Below are positions 19,553 to 30,187 of a stretch of DNA of 64,000 nt, in pieces. Position numbers and translations under genes: made by a program. The first letter of the stretch is position 1; every line of letters starts with the position of its first letter. This DNA is from Thiolinea disciformis DSM 14473 (GTDB lineage Bacteria > Pseudomonadota > Gammaproteobacteria > Thiotrichales > Thiotrichaceae), in NCBI RefSeq assembly GCF_000371925.1, contig NZ_AQVE01000011.1:1-64000 (forward strand). The letters are read 5' to 3'. The notes under the pieces were generated by a model. It had not been told where the DNA came from. It saw only the letters and a program-made list of their open reading frames with translations, and did not search any database.

Positions 19553-20395
19553 ATGAAACTAGAGGCCGTTAATTACCAAGATGCAGACGCCGCTAAACGT
19601 TTTGTAGAAAGTTTGCGTGACTATGGTTTTGGTGTATTAATCCATCATCCTTTAGCACAGAGCCAAATCGAGTCGATTTATCAGAACTGGTTGGCCTTTT
19701 TTCACAGTGAAGAAAAATATCACTATCACTTTAAAAAAGGTTGTATGGATGGCTATTTTCCGCCGGATGTTTCAGAAACCGCAAAAGGCTATCATGTCAA
19801 AGATATTAAGGAATATTTTCACTTTTATCATCCTTGGGGTATTTGCCCACCTGAACTAAAAGCGGAATTATTAGCGTATCGCCAAGCAGCAAATCAAGTC
19901 GCTGAAACTTTATTAACTTGGGTTGAGCAGTATTCCCCGCCAGCTGTGGCACAGCATTATCGTGAGCCTTTATCGTCGATGATTGCGGATAGTGATCAAA
20001 CCTTATTGCGCGTTTTACATTATCCGCCTTTAAGCGGTACAGAAAATCCCAGTGCATTTCGTGCCGCCGCACACGAAGATATTAATTTATTGACTATTTT
20101 GCCAGCGGCTAATGAACCCGGTCTGCAAGTAAAATTACGTGATGGCTCATGGTTGGATGTGCCTTGTGATACGGGCTATTTAATTGTGAATATTGGCGAT
20201 ATGTTGCAAGAAGCCTCAGCCGGTTATTTTCCTTCTACCACCCATCGTGTTCTCGCGCCTACGCCAGAGCATCGCCATAAATCACGCCTGTCTTTACCCT
20301 TATTTCTGCATCCGCGTCAGGATGTGGTGTTATCAGAGCGCTATACAGCAGAGAGCTATTTAAAAGAACGCTTAAAAGAATTAGGTGTGGCGTGA
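19553..20395 (+). CDS. 2-oxoglutarate/Fe(II)-dependent oxygenase, isopenicillin-N-synthase-like
   Basis: A 280-residue non-haem iron oxygenase. The iron ligands are in AAHEDINLLTIL (H-x-D, ~178-190) and in STTHRVLAP (distal His, ~228). The 2OG-binding R-x-S motif is in KSRLSLPLFLHP (~246). The N-terminal DIOX_N-type segment is short. It is the third gene of a tight cluster with a ribokinase and a nucleoside hydrolase. That suggests action on a nucleoside, free base or related small molecule, though the family includes many unrelated hydroxylases and the substrate is unproven. GGAGAG precedes the ATG. Confidence 0.82.
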   Translation: MKLEAVNYQDADAAKRFVESLRDYGFGVLIHHPLAQSQIESIYQNWLAFFHSEEKYHYHFKKGCMDGYFPPDVSETAKGYHVKDIKEYFHFYHPWGICPPELKAELLAYRQAANQVAETLLTWVEQYSPPAVAQHYREPLSSMIADSDQTLLRVLHYPPLSGTENPSAFRAAAHEDINLLTILPAANEPGLQVKLRDGSWLDVPCDTGYLIVNIGDMLQEASAGYFPSTTHRVLAPTPEHRHKSRLSLPLFLHPRQDVVLSERYTAESYLKERLKELGVA

Positions 20396-20413
20396 AATAA
20401 ATGCCACTAAGCG

Positions 20414-20432
20414 TTGATTCTATGTGAATCAA
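20414..20432 (+). promoter_or_regulatory. Inverted repeat in the murA upstream region
   Basis: TTGATTC and GAATCAA are separated by five bases, about 60 bases before the murA start. A possible -10 element TATGAT lies at 20447-20452 with no good -35 element. The repeat may be an operator or chance: the arms are only seven bases and AT-rich. Confidence 0.3.
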
Positions 20433-20471
20433 TAACAATTTTTCGTTATGATGCGCTTCTTTTGCCGATAG

Positions 20472-21755
<1,284 letters not shown>

Positions 21756-21769
21756 CTAGGAAAATAATA

Positions 21770-22858
21770 ATGATAAATTCAAACGATGATATGCAATATG
21801 ACACCGACGATGTGCGCATTGTCGGGATGCATGAATTAATTCCTCCAGTTGAATTATTTAAACAATTACCGCTCACGTCTAAAGCAAGTCGTGTGGTTTA
21901 TGAAGCGCGGCAAGAAGCCTCTGATATTATTCACGGGCGCAATGACCGTTTATTAGTTGTTGTTGGCCCTTGCTCTGTGCATGATGTCGATGCCGCAATG
22001 GATTACGCAAAGCGTTTAGGCAAACTGCGGGATACCTTAAAGCAAGACTTGCATATTATTATGCGAGTTTATTTTGAAAAACCCCGTACCAGTATTGGTT
22101 GGAAAGGTTTAATTAATGATCCTGATTTGGATAATAGTTTTCAAATTAATAAAGGTTTGGGTTTGGCGCGCAAATTATTATTGGATTTAGCGAATCAGGA
22201 AATGCCTGCGGCTACAGAATATTTGGATTTAATTAGTCCGCAATATGTGGCGGATTTGGTGAGCTGGGCAGCTATTGGAGCAAGAACGACCGAAAGCCAA
22301 GGCCATCGCGAATTATCTTCGGGTATTTCCTGTCCGATTGGCTTCAAAAATGGCACTTATGGCAATGTCAATATTGCCATTAATGCGATCTCTGCCGCTT
22401 TGCGCCCGCATCATTTCTTATCGGTTACTAAAGAAGGGCGGACAGCGATTTTTGCAACCTCGGGGAATAGTGATTGCCATGTGATTTTGCGAGGGGGGCA
22501 AGCGCCAAATTATGATGCAGATTCAGTGGCTAAAACGGTAATCGAACTTGAAAAAGAGGCTTTACCACCCTATTTAATGATTGACTTCAGCCATGCGAAT
22601 AGTTCTAAGGATTATCGTCGCCAGCAGGCAGTCGCTAATGATGTGGCTGCACAAATTGCCGGTGGCTCGAAGGCCATTATGGGTGTGATGATTGAAAGCC
22701 ATTTAGTGGAAGGCAATCAGAAAGCAGATGGCAAAAGACGTGAGGATTTAGTCTACGGTCAAAGTATTACTGATGCTTGTATTAATTGGGCGACGACCGA
22801 GACTATGTTGCAACAATTGGCCGCCGCTGTGCGCGAGCGCCGTAGTCGGAGTGTATAG
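21770..22858 (+). CDS. aroG: 3-deoxy-7-phosphoheptulonate synthase, class I (AroG type)
   Basis: A 362-residue type I DAHP synthase joining PEP and erythrose 4-phosphate at the entry of the shikimate pathway. Landmarks are VVVGPCSVHD (~63-72), MRVYFEKPRTSIGWKGLI, DPDLDNSFQIN, GARTTESQGHREL and IDFSHANSSKD near the C-terminus. The first 60 residues contain the DDVRIVGMHELIPPVEL extension that forms the allosteric region in E. coli AroF/G/H. Feedback inhibition by an aromatic amino acid is likely, but which one cannot be read from sequence alone. It is tightly spaced between murA (14 bases) and hisD (3 bases). Confidence 0.94.
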   Translation: MINSNDDMQYDTDDVRIVGMHELIPPVELFKQLPLTSKASRVVYEARQEASDIIHGRNDRLLVVVGPCSVHDVDAAMDYAKRLGKLRDTLKQDLHIIMRVYFEKPRTSIGWKGLINDPDLDNSFQINKGLGLARKLLLDLANQEMPAATEYLDLISPQYVADLVSWAAIGARTTESQGHRELSSGISCPIGFKNGTYGNVNIAINAISAALRPHHFLSVTKEGRTAIFATSGNSDCHVILRGGQAPNYDADSVAKTVIELEKEALPPYLMIDFSHANSSKDYRRQQAVANDVAAQIAGGSKAIMGVMIESHLVEGNQKADGKRREDLVYGQSITDACINWATTETMLQQLAAAVRERRSRSV

Positions 22859-22861
22859 GTT

Positions 22862-24160
22862 ATGAAAATTGAGCAATTATCGACACAAGATGCTAAGTTT
22901 TGGCAGCGTTTGGATGAGCTACTAGCGTGGGAAAGTGTGTCGGATGATGCGGTTTTCACGACGGTCAATACGATACTCAAGGAGGTACGCAAGCGCGGTA
23001 ATGCGGCGGTATTGGAATATACCAATCGCTTTGACCGTATGCAGGCTAAGGATTTTGCTGAATTAGAAATTCCGCTGCAACGTCTACAACAAGCACTCAA
23101 TAGCATTACGCCAGCCCAGCGCGACGCTTTAGAACAAGCGGCAGCACGTATCCGTTCTTATGCCGAACGCCAGAAAATTGAATCCTGGAGCTACACGGAA
23201 GCCGATGGCACTCTGCTCGGTCAGCAAGTCAGTGCTTTAGATCGCGTGGGTTTATATGTGCCAGGTGGCAAGGCGGCTTACCCGTCATCAGTGTTGATGA
23301 ATGCAATCCCAGCGAAAGTAGCCGGTGTTCCCGAGTTAATCATGGTCGTGCCCACGCCTGATGGTGAGGTTAATGAATTAGTCTTGGCCGCAGCTGCCAT
23401 TGCAGGCGTGGATCGCGTATTTGCTATCGGCGGCGCACAAGCGGTAGCGGCCTTGGCTTATGGTACAGAAACCGTACCGCAAGTAGATAAGATTGTGGGC
23501 CCTGGTAATATTTATGTCGCCACCGCTAAACGCATGGTCTATGGCACCGTAGGCATTGATATGATTGCAGGGCCTTCTGAAATTTTAGTGGTCTGTGACG
23601 GAAAAACCCAGCCAGACTGGATTGCGATGGATTTATTTTCACAAGCTGAGCACGATGAAGATGCCCAAGCGATTCTGATTTCACCAGACAAAGCTTTCTT
23701 GGAGACCGTCCAGTTAAGTGTAGATCGTTTGGTTGAGACCATGCCACGCAAAGACATTATTACGACTTCTTTGCAAGCACGAGGTGCTTTCATTCATGTA
23801 CAGAACATGGATGAAGCGGCCAAGGTTGCTAATTATATTGCCCCAGAGCATTTGGAATTATCAGTTGAACAACCTGAAATCTTAGTAAAGCAGATTCGCC
23901 ATGCCGGTGCCATTTTCATGGGACGTTATACGGCAGAAGCCTTGGGTGATTATTGTGCAGGCCCTAACCATGTATTGCCAACCTCGCGCACTGCACGTTT
24001 TTCTAGTCCTCTAGGGGTGTATGATTTCCAAAAACGCTCGTCATTAATTAATTGCTCAGCACAAGGTGCGTCCAGTTTGGGGCAAGTGGCTTCCATCTTG
24101 GCGCGTGGCGAAGGTTTGGTGGCTCATGCTTGCTCTGCGGAATATCGTCTTAATCAATAA
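22862..24160 (+). CDS. hisD: Histidinol dehydrogenase
   Basis: A 432-residue zinc-dependent, NAD-linked four-electron dehydrogenase that makes histidine from L-histidinol. Recognisable segments are [19 protein letters not shown] (~122-140), [29 protein letters not shown] and [11 protein letters not shown]. Near the C-terminus, EHLELSVE and [19 protein letters not shown] contain catalytic and zinc-binding residues. Start spacing to aroG is three bases. No other his gene is in the window, so histidine synthesis genes are scattered in this genome. An AT-rich hairpin follows the gene. Confidence 0.96.
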   Translation: MKIEQLSTQDAKFWQRLDELLAWESVSDDAVFTTVNTILKEVRKRGNAAVLEYTNRFDRMQAKDFAELEIPLQRLQQALNSITPAQRDALEQAAARIRSYAERQKIESWSYTEADGTLLGQQVSALDRVGLYVPGGKAAYPSSVLMNAIPAKVAGVPELIMVVPTPDGEVNELVLAAAAIAGVDRVFAIGGAQAVAALAYGTETVPQVDKIVGPGNIYVATAKRMVYGTVGIDMIAGPSEILVVCDGKTQPDWIAMDLFSQAEHDEDAQAILISPDKAFLETVQLSVDRLVETMPRKDIITTSLQARGAFIHVQNMDEAAKVANYIAPEHLELSVEQPEILVKQIRHAGAIFMGRYTAEALGDYCAGPNHVLPTSRTARFSSPLGVYDFQKRSSLINCSAQGASSLGQVASILARGEGLVAHACSAEYRLNQ

Positions 24161-24172
24161 ACAGCGCTCAGC

Positions 24173-24204
24173 TAAAATACTGTGTGGCTTCATACAGTAT
24201 TTTA
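24173..24204 (+). terminator. AT-rich hairpin after hisD
   Basis: Perfect 11-base arms (TAAAATACTGT / ACAGTATTTTA) enclose a 10-base loop, starting 12 bases after the hisD stop. The right arm itself ends in TTTTA, so it could act as a weak terminator between hisD and accA. The stem is poor in GC, so an RNA-processing or operator role is also possible. Confidence 0.4.
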
Positions 24205-24278
24205 AGGAACAATAGCGTAGTCCATGCCTAAAGCATGTAATTGGATACGCCTTAGACTAGGTGGGAATAATTGACATT

Positions 24279-25235
24279 ATGAATCCGGATTTTCTCGATT
24301 TTGAACAACCTATCGCTGAGCTTCAGGCGAAAATTGAAGAATTGCGTTTTGTTGATGACACCGAAATCAACTTAAGTGAGGAAATCGCTAAGTTAGAGGA
24401 AAAAGCCAAGACCTTAACGCGTTCCATCTTCGCCAAGCTGACGCCTCGGCAGATCGCTCAATTAGCACGTCATCCCAAGCGTCCTTATACCCTAGACTTA
24501 GTAAAGCATCTGTGCACAGATTTTAAAGAGTTGCATGGTGATCGTGCCTTTGCGGATGATCAAGCTATTGTTGGCGGTATGGCTCGGTTTCGCGGTCAAT
24601 CGGTCATGGTGATTGGTCACCAAAAGGGGCGTGACACAGCGGAGAATATTCGGCGTAATTTTGGAATGCCACGACCTGAAGGTTATCGTAAAGCCTTGCG
24701 TTTAATGCGCTTGGCCGAAAAATTTCAGATGCCCATCATTACCTTTATTGACACACCGGGGGCTTATCCGGGCGTTGGCGCAGAAGAACGTGGGCAGAGT
24801 GAAGCCATTGCGCGTAATTTGTATGAAATGGCGCAATTACGCACCCCTACTATTGCAACCGTCGTTGGAGAAGGTGGTTCCGGCGGTGCTTTAGCGATTG
24901 GTGTGGCCGATCGGGTGATGATGTTGCAATACGCGACTTATTCGGTTATTTCACCGGAAGGGTGCGCTTCGATTTTATGGAAAAGCGCCGACAAAGCGGC
25001 GGATGCAGCGGATGCGATGGGAATCACAGCGGATCGCTTAAAAGCGTTAAATTTAATTGACCATATTATTCTCGAACCCTTAGGCGGGGCGCATCGTGAT
25101 GTGGCGGCGGCGGCACAATTAGTCGGCGATGCTATTGATTCAAAATTGCGTGAATTGCGTCATTTGCCGATGGAGCAGCTTTTAGAGGCTCGACACAAAA
25201 AACTGATTAGCTTTGGGCAGTTTGAAGAGGCTTAA
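24279..25235 (+). CDS. accA: Acetyl-CoA carboxylase carboxyltransferase subunit alpha
   Basis: A 318-residue subunit that, with AccD, transfers the carboxyl group from biotin to acetyl-CoA, the first committed step of fatty acid synthesis. The start [16 protein letters not shown] aligns with E. coli AccA, so I take the ATG at 24279 rather than an in-frame GTG at 24261. Crotonase-fold motifs include [35 protein letters not shown] and [17 protein letters not shown]. The following gene tilS starts 11 bases after the stop, as is common in gammaproteobacteria. Confidence 0.96.
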   Translation: MNPDFLDFEQPIAELQAKIEELRFVDDTEINLSEEIAKLEEKAKTLTRSIFAKLTPRQIAQLARHPKRPYTLDLVKHLCTDFKELHGDRAFADDQAIVGGMARFRGQSVMVIGHQKGRDTAENIRRNFGMPRPEGYRKALRLMRLAEKFQMPIITFIDTPGAYPGVGAEERGQSEAIARNLYEMAQLRTPTIATVVGEGGSGGALAIGVADRVMMLQYATYSVISPEGCASILWKSADKAADAADAMGITADRLKALNLIDHIILEPLGGAHRDVAAAAQLVGDAIDSKLRELRHLPMEQLLEARHKKLISFGQFEEA

Positions 25236-25246
25236 AGGAGTGCGGT

Positions 25247-26518
25247 ATGCTACTTGCCGCTTTGAGCCAGTTTTTTCACACTTATCCTAATGCAAACTAT
25301 TGGCTTGCTTATAGCGGTGGGCTGGACTCCCATGCGTTAGTTCATGCCTGTGCTGCTTTGCGTAGACAAAATCCTGAATTAAATGTCCGCGCTATTCATA
25401 TTGATCACGGCTTACAAGCTATTTCGAGCACTTGGGCTGCGCATTGTCAACAGGTATGCGATGCGCTTCAAATAGCCTTAACGCGTATCGAATTGAAGCT
25501 CAGTATTCCTAAAGGTGAAAGTTTAGAAGCCGTAGCGCGTTATGCCCGTTACGAAGCATTTAAGCACGTATTGGGGGTGGGAGATTATCTACTGACAGCG
25601 CATCATCAAGACGACCAAGCAGAAACCTTATTATTAAATTTATTGCGTGGTAGTGGTGTTGAGGGTTTGGCCGCAATGCCACTAAAGCGCAACTTAGGTC
25701 AGGCTTATTTATTGCGCCCTTTATTGGGCATTTCGCGCGCTGAATTGCACATGTATGCTCAGCAGCATCATTTACAGTACATTCATGATCCCAGTAATGA
25801 TCAACTGCAGTTTGAGCGTAATTATCTGCGCCATGAAATTGTGCCTAAACTTACTGCGCGCTGGCCTAGCAGCACAACGACTTTAGGGCGTGCAGCACAG
25901 TGGCAAGCCGAACAGGTTCAGTTAAATGCGTTATTGCTGGGGCAAGGTTTACCAGCCTATGCTGGCACTAAGCCCCAAACTTTGTCCATAAAAAAACTCT
26001 TAGCAGAGCCCAATGTTTTACAAAAAGCCCTACTGCGTTATTGGTTAAAAACTTTAGGCTTTAAAATGCCCAATGCCGCTAAATTACAGCAAATTCTAAG
26101 TAGTGTAATGCTAGCTAAGCCAGATGCGAGTCCTGTGGTAGACTGGCAGGGTTGTGAAATTCGACGTTATCGCGATGATTTATATGCCTTGCGACCTCTT
26201 AAATGGGATCAAGCTCAGGTGTGGGTTTGGGAGGATTTAACGCAGCCTGCGGTGTTAGCCGAAAAAATAGCGTTACACCCTAAGGATTTAGGCGATTTAA
26301 AAAACTATTTGAATCAGAAGCCTGTCTATGTGCGCTTTCGTCAGGGCGGTGAGCGTATTCTGCGCCATCAATTACCTAGCATTGAGCTGAAGAAATTATT
26401 ACAGGCGTTAGCGATGCCAGCTTGGGAGCGTGAGCGTATACCGCTGATTTATTATGGCGAGCAACTCATTGCGATCGCAGGGTATTGGCATGCTAAACCA
26501 GAATGGTTGTTGCCGTAA
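25247..26518 (+). CDS. tilS: tRNA(Ile)-lysidine synthetase
   Basis: A 423-residue PP-loop ATPase that attaches lysine to C34 of the CAU-anticodon tRNA-Ile so that it reads AUA. The ATP pyrophosphatase motif SGGLDS lies at residues 23-28, and TAHHQDDQAETLLLNLLRGSG is typical of TilS. Domain N is followed by the NTD2-type linker (~220-300). A C-terminal TilS_C domain includes RFRQGGERILR and ends with GYWHAKPEWLLP. It is co-transcribed with accA. A GC-rich hairpin follows the stop at once. Confidence 0.93.
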   Translation: MLLAALSQFFHTYPNANYWLAYSGGLDSHALVHACAALRRQNPELNVRAIHIDHGLQAISSTWAAHCQQVCDALQIALTRIELKLSIPKGESLEAVARYARYEAFKHVLGVGDYLLTAHHQDDQAETLLLNLLRGSGVEGLAAMPLKRNLGQAYLLRPLLGISRAELHMYAQQHHLQYIHDPSNDQLQFERNYLRHEIVPKLTARWPSSTTTLGRAAQWQAEQVQLNALLLGQGLPAYAGTKPQTLSIKKLLAEPNVLQKALLRYWLKTLGFKMPNAAKLQQILSSVMLAKPDASPVVDWQGCEIRRYRDDLYALRPLKWDQAQVWVWEDLTQPAVLAEKIALHPKDLGDLKNYLNQKPVYVRFRQGGERILRHQLPSIELKKLLQALAMPAWERERIPLIYYGEQLIAIAGYWHAKPEWLLP

Positions 26519-26541
26519 GCGAGGGCTGTTATGGCCCTCGC
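26519..26541. terminator. GC-rich hairpin between convergent tilS and the PH-domain gene
   Basis: Perfect 8-base arms (GCGAGGGC / GCCCTCGC) enclose a 7-base loop, starting directly after the tilS stop and 10 bases before the end of the converging minus-strand gene. There is no long U tract on either side. It probably limits read-through in both directions, but it is not a textbook intrinsic terminator. Confidence 0.55.
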
Positions 26542-26551
26542 TAGGTGGCGT

Positions 26552-27157
26552 TTAGTTCTGGATATATTTAGTGAATACATCGCTGTAGTCGCGTTTGGTA
26601 TGCGTCACTAAGGTGCTAGTGTTTAATTGGTTGAGTAGCTCTTTAAATTGCTGAGCTATTTCAATATGAGTTGCGCTCGTAATTTTATACATGCTAGCTG
26701 TTGCATTCAGGGCTAGCTTGATATTTTCGTGGCATACCTCATCAATAAGCTGACGCTTATTAATGCTAATCAAGGTTTTATAAATATCTTTTAAAGATTC
26801 TAAGTGGTTTTTGCGCACATCAATACTAAAAGCAGTATCGGCAATGATGAATTTTAATTCAACATCCATGTCAATGGTGCCAGCCGTTTCAATACGCACT
26901 TGGTCAATAAAGGATTTAGCATACTCATAGCGCTTAATAGTACGTTTAGATGAAACAGCAGAGTCACCATCAACATGAATGAGGGCAAAATTGGTGAAGC
27001 AATATTCATCTTTTTTAGATTTAATCAAAAAGAATATTTTTTCACCATCTTCATGAAATAAATAATCATCAGCATCCACTTTGTCGTAATCTTGTGGCGC
27101 GACAATTACGCCAATATCGCTTAGTCCAAGCGCTTCCGAAGCTAGTCTTTTAAACAT
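26552..27157 (-). CDS. Bacterial PH-domain protein, YvbH-like
   Basis: A 201-residue cytoplasmic protein. The N-terminal ~120 residues resemble a bacterial pleckstrin-homology domain (bPH_1). The stretches DADDYLFHEDGEKIFF, YCFTNFALIHVDGDSA and SSKRTIKRYEY look like Bacillus YvbH and relatives, which pair the domain with a helical C-terminal extension as here (~125-201). The family's function is not established. A strong AAGGAG ribosome site is present. It is a single gene between tilS and sseA. Confidence 0.75.
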   Translation of the reverse strand: MFKRLASEALGLSDIGVIVAPQDYDKVDADDYLFHEDGEKIFFLIKSKKDEYCFTNFALIHVDGDSAVSSKRTIKRYEYAKSFIDQVRIETAGTIDMDVELKFIIADTAFSIDVRKNHLESLKDIYKTLISINKRQLIDEVCHENIKLALNATASMYKITSATHIEIAQQFKELLNQLNTSTLVTHTKRDYSDVFTKYIQN

Positions 27158-27268
27158 GTTTATCTCCTTGTTTTTATGATAATTAAATTGCGTTAGAGTG
27201 CAGTACTAGCCTAGCATGATTAGCGTCATTCCTGAAATTTCTTTTCAAATAGTAGGCATGACTAATGT

Positions 27269-28114
27269 TTAGTATGAGCCCGTCGCTACGGGTCGCTGGG
27301 GGTCGCGAATCCACTCACTCCACGAACCAGCATAAAGCTTTGACCCGGTTAAACCGGCTACTTCCATCGCTAATATATTGTGGCAGGCGCTAACGCCAGA
27401 ACCACACATATGCACAATGTTTTCAGGTAGCTTGCCATTTAACAGCGTTAGCCAACCCGCTTTTAATTGTTCAGGAGTTTTAAAACGGCCGTCAGCCTGT
27501 AAATTATCAGTCAAGGGTCGATTAAGTGCCTTTGGAATATGCCCCGCAATTGGGTCAATGGGTTCTACTTCACCGCGAAAACGTTCTGCCGCCCGTGCAT
27601 CAATCAATTGCCAAGCAGGATGAGCAGTTAGCCATAATTGTTCGGTGCTAATCACGCTTGGCACAAGACTAGGTGTCCAAAGTGGAGCTGCTTGTGGGGT
27701 AGGGAGGTCTGTTGTGATGGGAGCATCAATGCTTTGCCATGCCGCTAAGCCACCATTGAGCACCGCCACGGCTTCATGCCCCATCCAGTGGAGTAACCAC
27801 CAAGCGCGTGATGCCATCATGCCATTGCTTTCATCATAAACAACGACTTGGTGCTTAGCGCTTAGACCAACGTCAGTCAGTCGTTTTGCTAATTTTATCG
27901 GATCGGGCAAGGGATGGCGTCCACTCAGTGGGGTAATGGGCGAAGATAAATCATGATCTAAATGGAAGTAATGGGCTGTTGGTATATGGCCTTGTTGATA
28001 GGCTTTTTGACCCCATAGCGGATCACTTAAATTGAAACGACAATCAATGACGAGGTAGTCGGGGCGCGACAGATTTTTCAATAAACTGCTACATTCTATA
28101 AGGGTTGTATACAT
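27269..28114 (-). CDS. sseA: 3-mercaptopyruvate sulfurtransferase
   Basis: A 281-residue protein with tandem rhodanese domains. The N-terminal inactive copy contains VIDCRFNLSDPLWG. The C-terminal copy has the active loop CGSGVSA. The C-G-S/T-G-V-T/S-A form marks mercaptopyruvate sulfurtransferases, whereas thiosulfate-specific rhodaneses have C-R-x-G-x-R/T. It moves sulfur from 3-mercaptopyruvate to cyanide or thiol acceptors and produces persulfide. It is monocistronic and divergent from the OmpA-family gene. Confidence 0.88.
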   Translation of the reverse strand: MYTTLIECSSLLKNLSRPDYLVIDCRFNLSDPLWGQKAYQQGHIPTAHYFHLDHDLSSPITPLSGRHPLPDPIKLAKRLTDVGLSAKHQVVVYDESNGMMASRAWWLLHWMGHEAVAVLNGGLAAWQSIDAPITTDLPTPQAAPLWTPSLVPSVISTEQLWLTAHPAWQLIDARAAERFRGEVEPIDPIAGHIPKALNRPLTDNLQADGRFKTPEQLKAGWLTLLNGKLPENIVHMCGSGVSACHNILAMEVAGLTGSKLYAGSWSEWIRDPQRPVATGSY

Positions 28115-28280
28115 TAAGTCTGTTTCTCACTCAGGGAATGGTTTAGATTATGCTGTAATAAAGAGCAGTCGCCTAGTCAACTAAATGGGGATGTAATTTA
28201 TTGACTAAGTCAAACCTAATTGCACTTTACCTCGACCCACGTCCGATAAGCCTATTTCCTGAAATGCCAAGGATAATGAG

Positions 28281-30080
28281 ATGAACGAAAAGCGATCATG
28301 TTGTTGTGGAGTGTTGCCGCCGTTATGGTGGTGGTTATTGGCCCTTGCAGGTTTGGGTCTATTATTTTGGTTAATGGCTAGCAATCGTCGACCCGCGATT
28401 GAAAATGATCTTGCAGCACGCACCAATCAAAGTTTATCGGCGGCGGGTTTAACGTGGGCACAAGCGACCTTAGATAAGCGTGGGCGCGACGTGATTTTAG
28501 AGGGCCAAGCACCCGATGCCTTATCACAACAACAAGCCATCGATATTGCACAAAAAGTTTATGGGGTTCGTGTAGTTGATGGTCAGTGGGGAACTGCTGT
28601 AGCGGCGGGTACAGCCTTAGCCACAGGTGTAGTCGCAAATAATGCTAATGCCGAGGCTAATAAGCCGACGGATGCTGCTTCGACAACAACTACGACTACA
28701 ACTACAACTAATAGTGCCGCTAACACAGTTAATCCAGCTAATGAGGCCAATGCTAGTGGCACTACTACGGAAGCGAATGGTGCTAACACAGCTGCTGGCG
28801 CTGCACCGACCCAAGCTGCGACAACCGCTGCTGATGCCTCAGCCACTGCTTCAGTAAGTTCTGAAACTGCTACCGCACCTGATGCGATAGCTGCCAAGAC
28901 AACAGGGTCTACTGCAAATGGCCTAGCACCCGAGACTGCGACCAGCGCTTCAACCACAGCGCAGACAGGTGCTACATCAACTGATTCAGCCAGTGTTGGT
29001 GCTGTCACAACAGAAACCGCCAGTACCGCAACCTCAACGACAGCCTCAAGCGCATCGCAAGCGCCTAGTGTATTACCAAGCTTCATGGCGAAAATGGTAG
29101 ACGGTAAATTGACTTTGAATGGGACGTTACCCGAACAAACTCAAGTAGACACCATCTTGGCTGAAGCACGTCAATTATTGGGTGCTGACAATGTGGTTAA
29201 TAATTTAAAACTGATGTCCGCACCGGAAGTCGCTGCTTTGAAAGCAGATGCTAATAATTTAGCCGCTACTAACACGGATTGGCTTGCGAAACTGAATACC
29301 TTATTGGGTTTATTACCTAAAAAAGAAGGTCAATTATCGGTTGACCAAGGCATTGTGACAATCGCAGGCATGGTTGAAAACGATGCAGCGCGTAATAGTA
29401 TTATTACGAGCGCCAATGAAGCTTTGCAGGGCTCCGGTTTGAATTTATTGGATCGCTTACAATTAGCTAAAACCACTGAGCCTGCTGCAAGCGATGTGGC
29501 TTCTGCGGCGAAATCTCCTAGCGATGCCAGTACCATATCGCCTGCTGATGCTGGCGCGCAAGCAACAGCTAGCGATCCTAATGCTGGGCAACCTGCGCCA
29601 ATCCTAGGGATTGATCCAGCAGCCAAGCCTACTGAAACAGCTGCAATGCCCACTGATATTCGCGGTACTGAACCCAAAACGGAAGCAGATCGTGCGGCGT
29701 TAAATTGTCAAAATCAGCTTGATCAAGCTATGTCAGGTAAAGAGATTCAGTTCGCGACGAATAAGGCTGATATTCGCCCAGCCAGTCGCCCTGCCCTTAA
29801 TCAAATTGCCAGTGTGATTAAAGCCTGTAATCAAGCGTTAACAGGGCGCAAAGTGCGAATTAGTGGTCATACCGATAATGTTGGGAATCCTGCTTATAAC
29901 GTCGATTTAAGTCAGCGCCGTGCTGGTGCAGTGAAAGCCTATTTGCAAAAAGCCGGTGTGCCAGCAGGTTTGTTAGAAAGCCAAGGATTTGGGGCAGAAA
30001 GTCCCATTGCGGATAATGCAACTGAAGCAGGACGTGCGAAGAATCGCCGCATTTCCTTTGATATTAAAAACGGAGGTTAA
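28281..30080 (+). CDS. BON and OmpA domain envelope protein
   Basis: A 599-residue protein. A short N-terminal segment with three consecutive Cys (KRSCCCG) leads into one membrane helix (PLWWWLLALAGLGLLFWLM, ~13-33). BON-like domains follow (~40-105, with a second at ~272-325 and possibly a third at ~345-390). A long Ala/Thr/Ser-rich linker (~115-265) separates them. The C-terminal OmpA peptidoglycan-binding domain (~470-599) has ISGHTDNVGN, LSQRRAGAVKAYL and AKNRRISFDI. The architecture resembles mycobacterial ArfA: anchored in the inner membrane and gripping the cell wall. It is the first gene of a cluster with a 32-residue membrane peptide and a giant repeat protein. AAGGA precedes the ATG. 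Confidence 0.88.
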   Translation: MNEKRSCCCGVLPPLWWWLLALAGLGLLFWLMASNRRPAIENDLAARTNQSLSAAGLTWAQATLDKRGRDVILEGQAPDALSQQQAIDIAQKVYGVRVVDGQWGTAVAAGTALATGVVANNANAEANKPTDAASTTTTTTTTTNSAANTVNPANEANASGTTTEANGANTAAGAAPTQAATTAADASATASVSSETATAPDAIAAKTTGSTANGLAPETATSASTTAQTGATSTDSASVGAVTTETASTATSTTASSASQAPSVLPSFMAKMVDGKLTLNGTLPEQTQVDTILAEARQLLGADNVVNNLKLMSAPEVAALKADANNLAATNTDWLAKLNTLLGLLPKKEGQLSVDQGIVTIAGMVENDAARNSIITSANEALQGSGLNLLDRLQLAKTTEPAASDVASAAKSPSDASTISPADAGAQATASDPNAGQPAPILGIDPAAKPTETAAMPTDIRGTEPKTEADRAALNCQNQLDQAMSGKEIQFATNKADIRPASRPALNQIASVIKACNQALTGRKVRISGHTDNVGNPAYNVDLSQRRAGAVKAYLQKAGVPAGLLESQGFGAESPIADNATEAGRAKNRRISFDIKNGG

Positions 30081-30086
30081 GGCGTC

Positions 30087-30185
30087 ATGATGTATTTATT
30101 ATCTCAGTTGTGGATGTGGTTACTAGCCGCTCTAATCTTCGGTTTAGTGATGGGTTGGTTTTCGCGTCATGGTCGGGAGGATTAA
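30087..30185 (+). CDS. 32-residue single-span membrane peptide
   Basis: A small ORF that fits exactly between its neighbours. It starts 6 bases after the OmpA-family stop and ends 2 bases before the next ATG. The sequence MMYLLSQLWMWLLAALIFG continues as LVMGWFSRHGRED, a single hydrophobic helix (~4-24) with a charged tail on the presumed cytoplasmic side. GGAGG lies ten bases upstream, and its own last codons hold the GGGAGG ribosome site of the following gene. Position, spacing and composition support a real translated peptide. A role as a membrane partner of the adjacent proteins is inferred only from the operon. Confidence 0.65.
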   Translation: MMYLLSQLWMWLLAALIFGLVMGWFSRHGRED

Positions 30186-30187
30186 GC

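Noticed and set aside
28583-29086. 167-codon Ala/Val-rich minus-strand frame
   Set aside because: Antisense shadow of the Ala/Thr linker of the OmpA-family gene. Its composition mirrors that linker.
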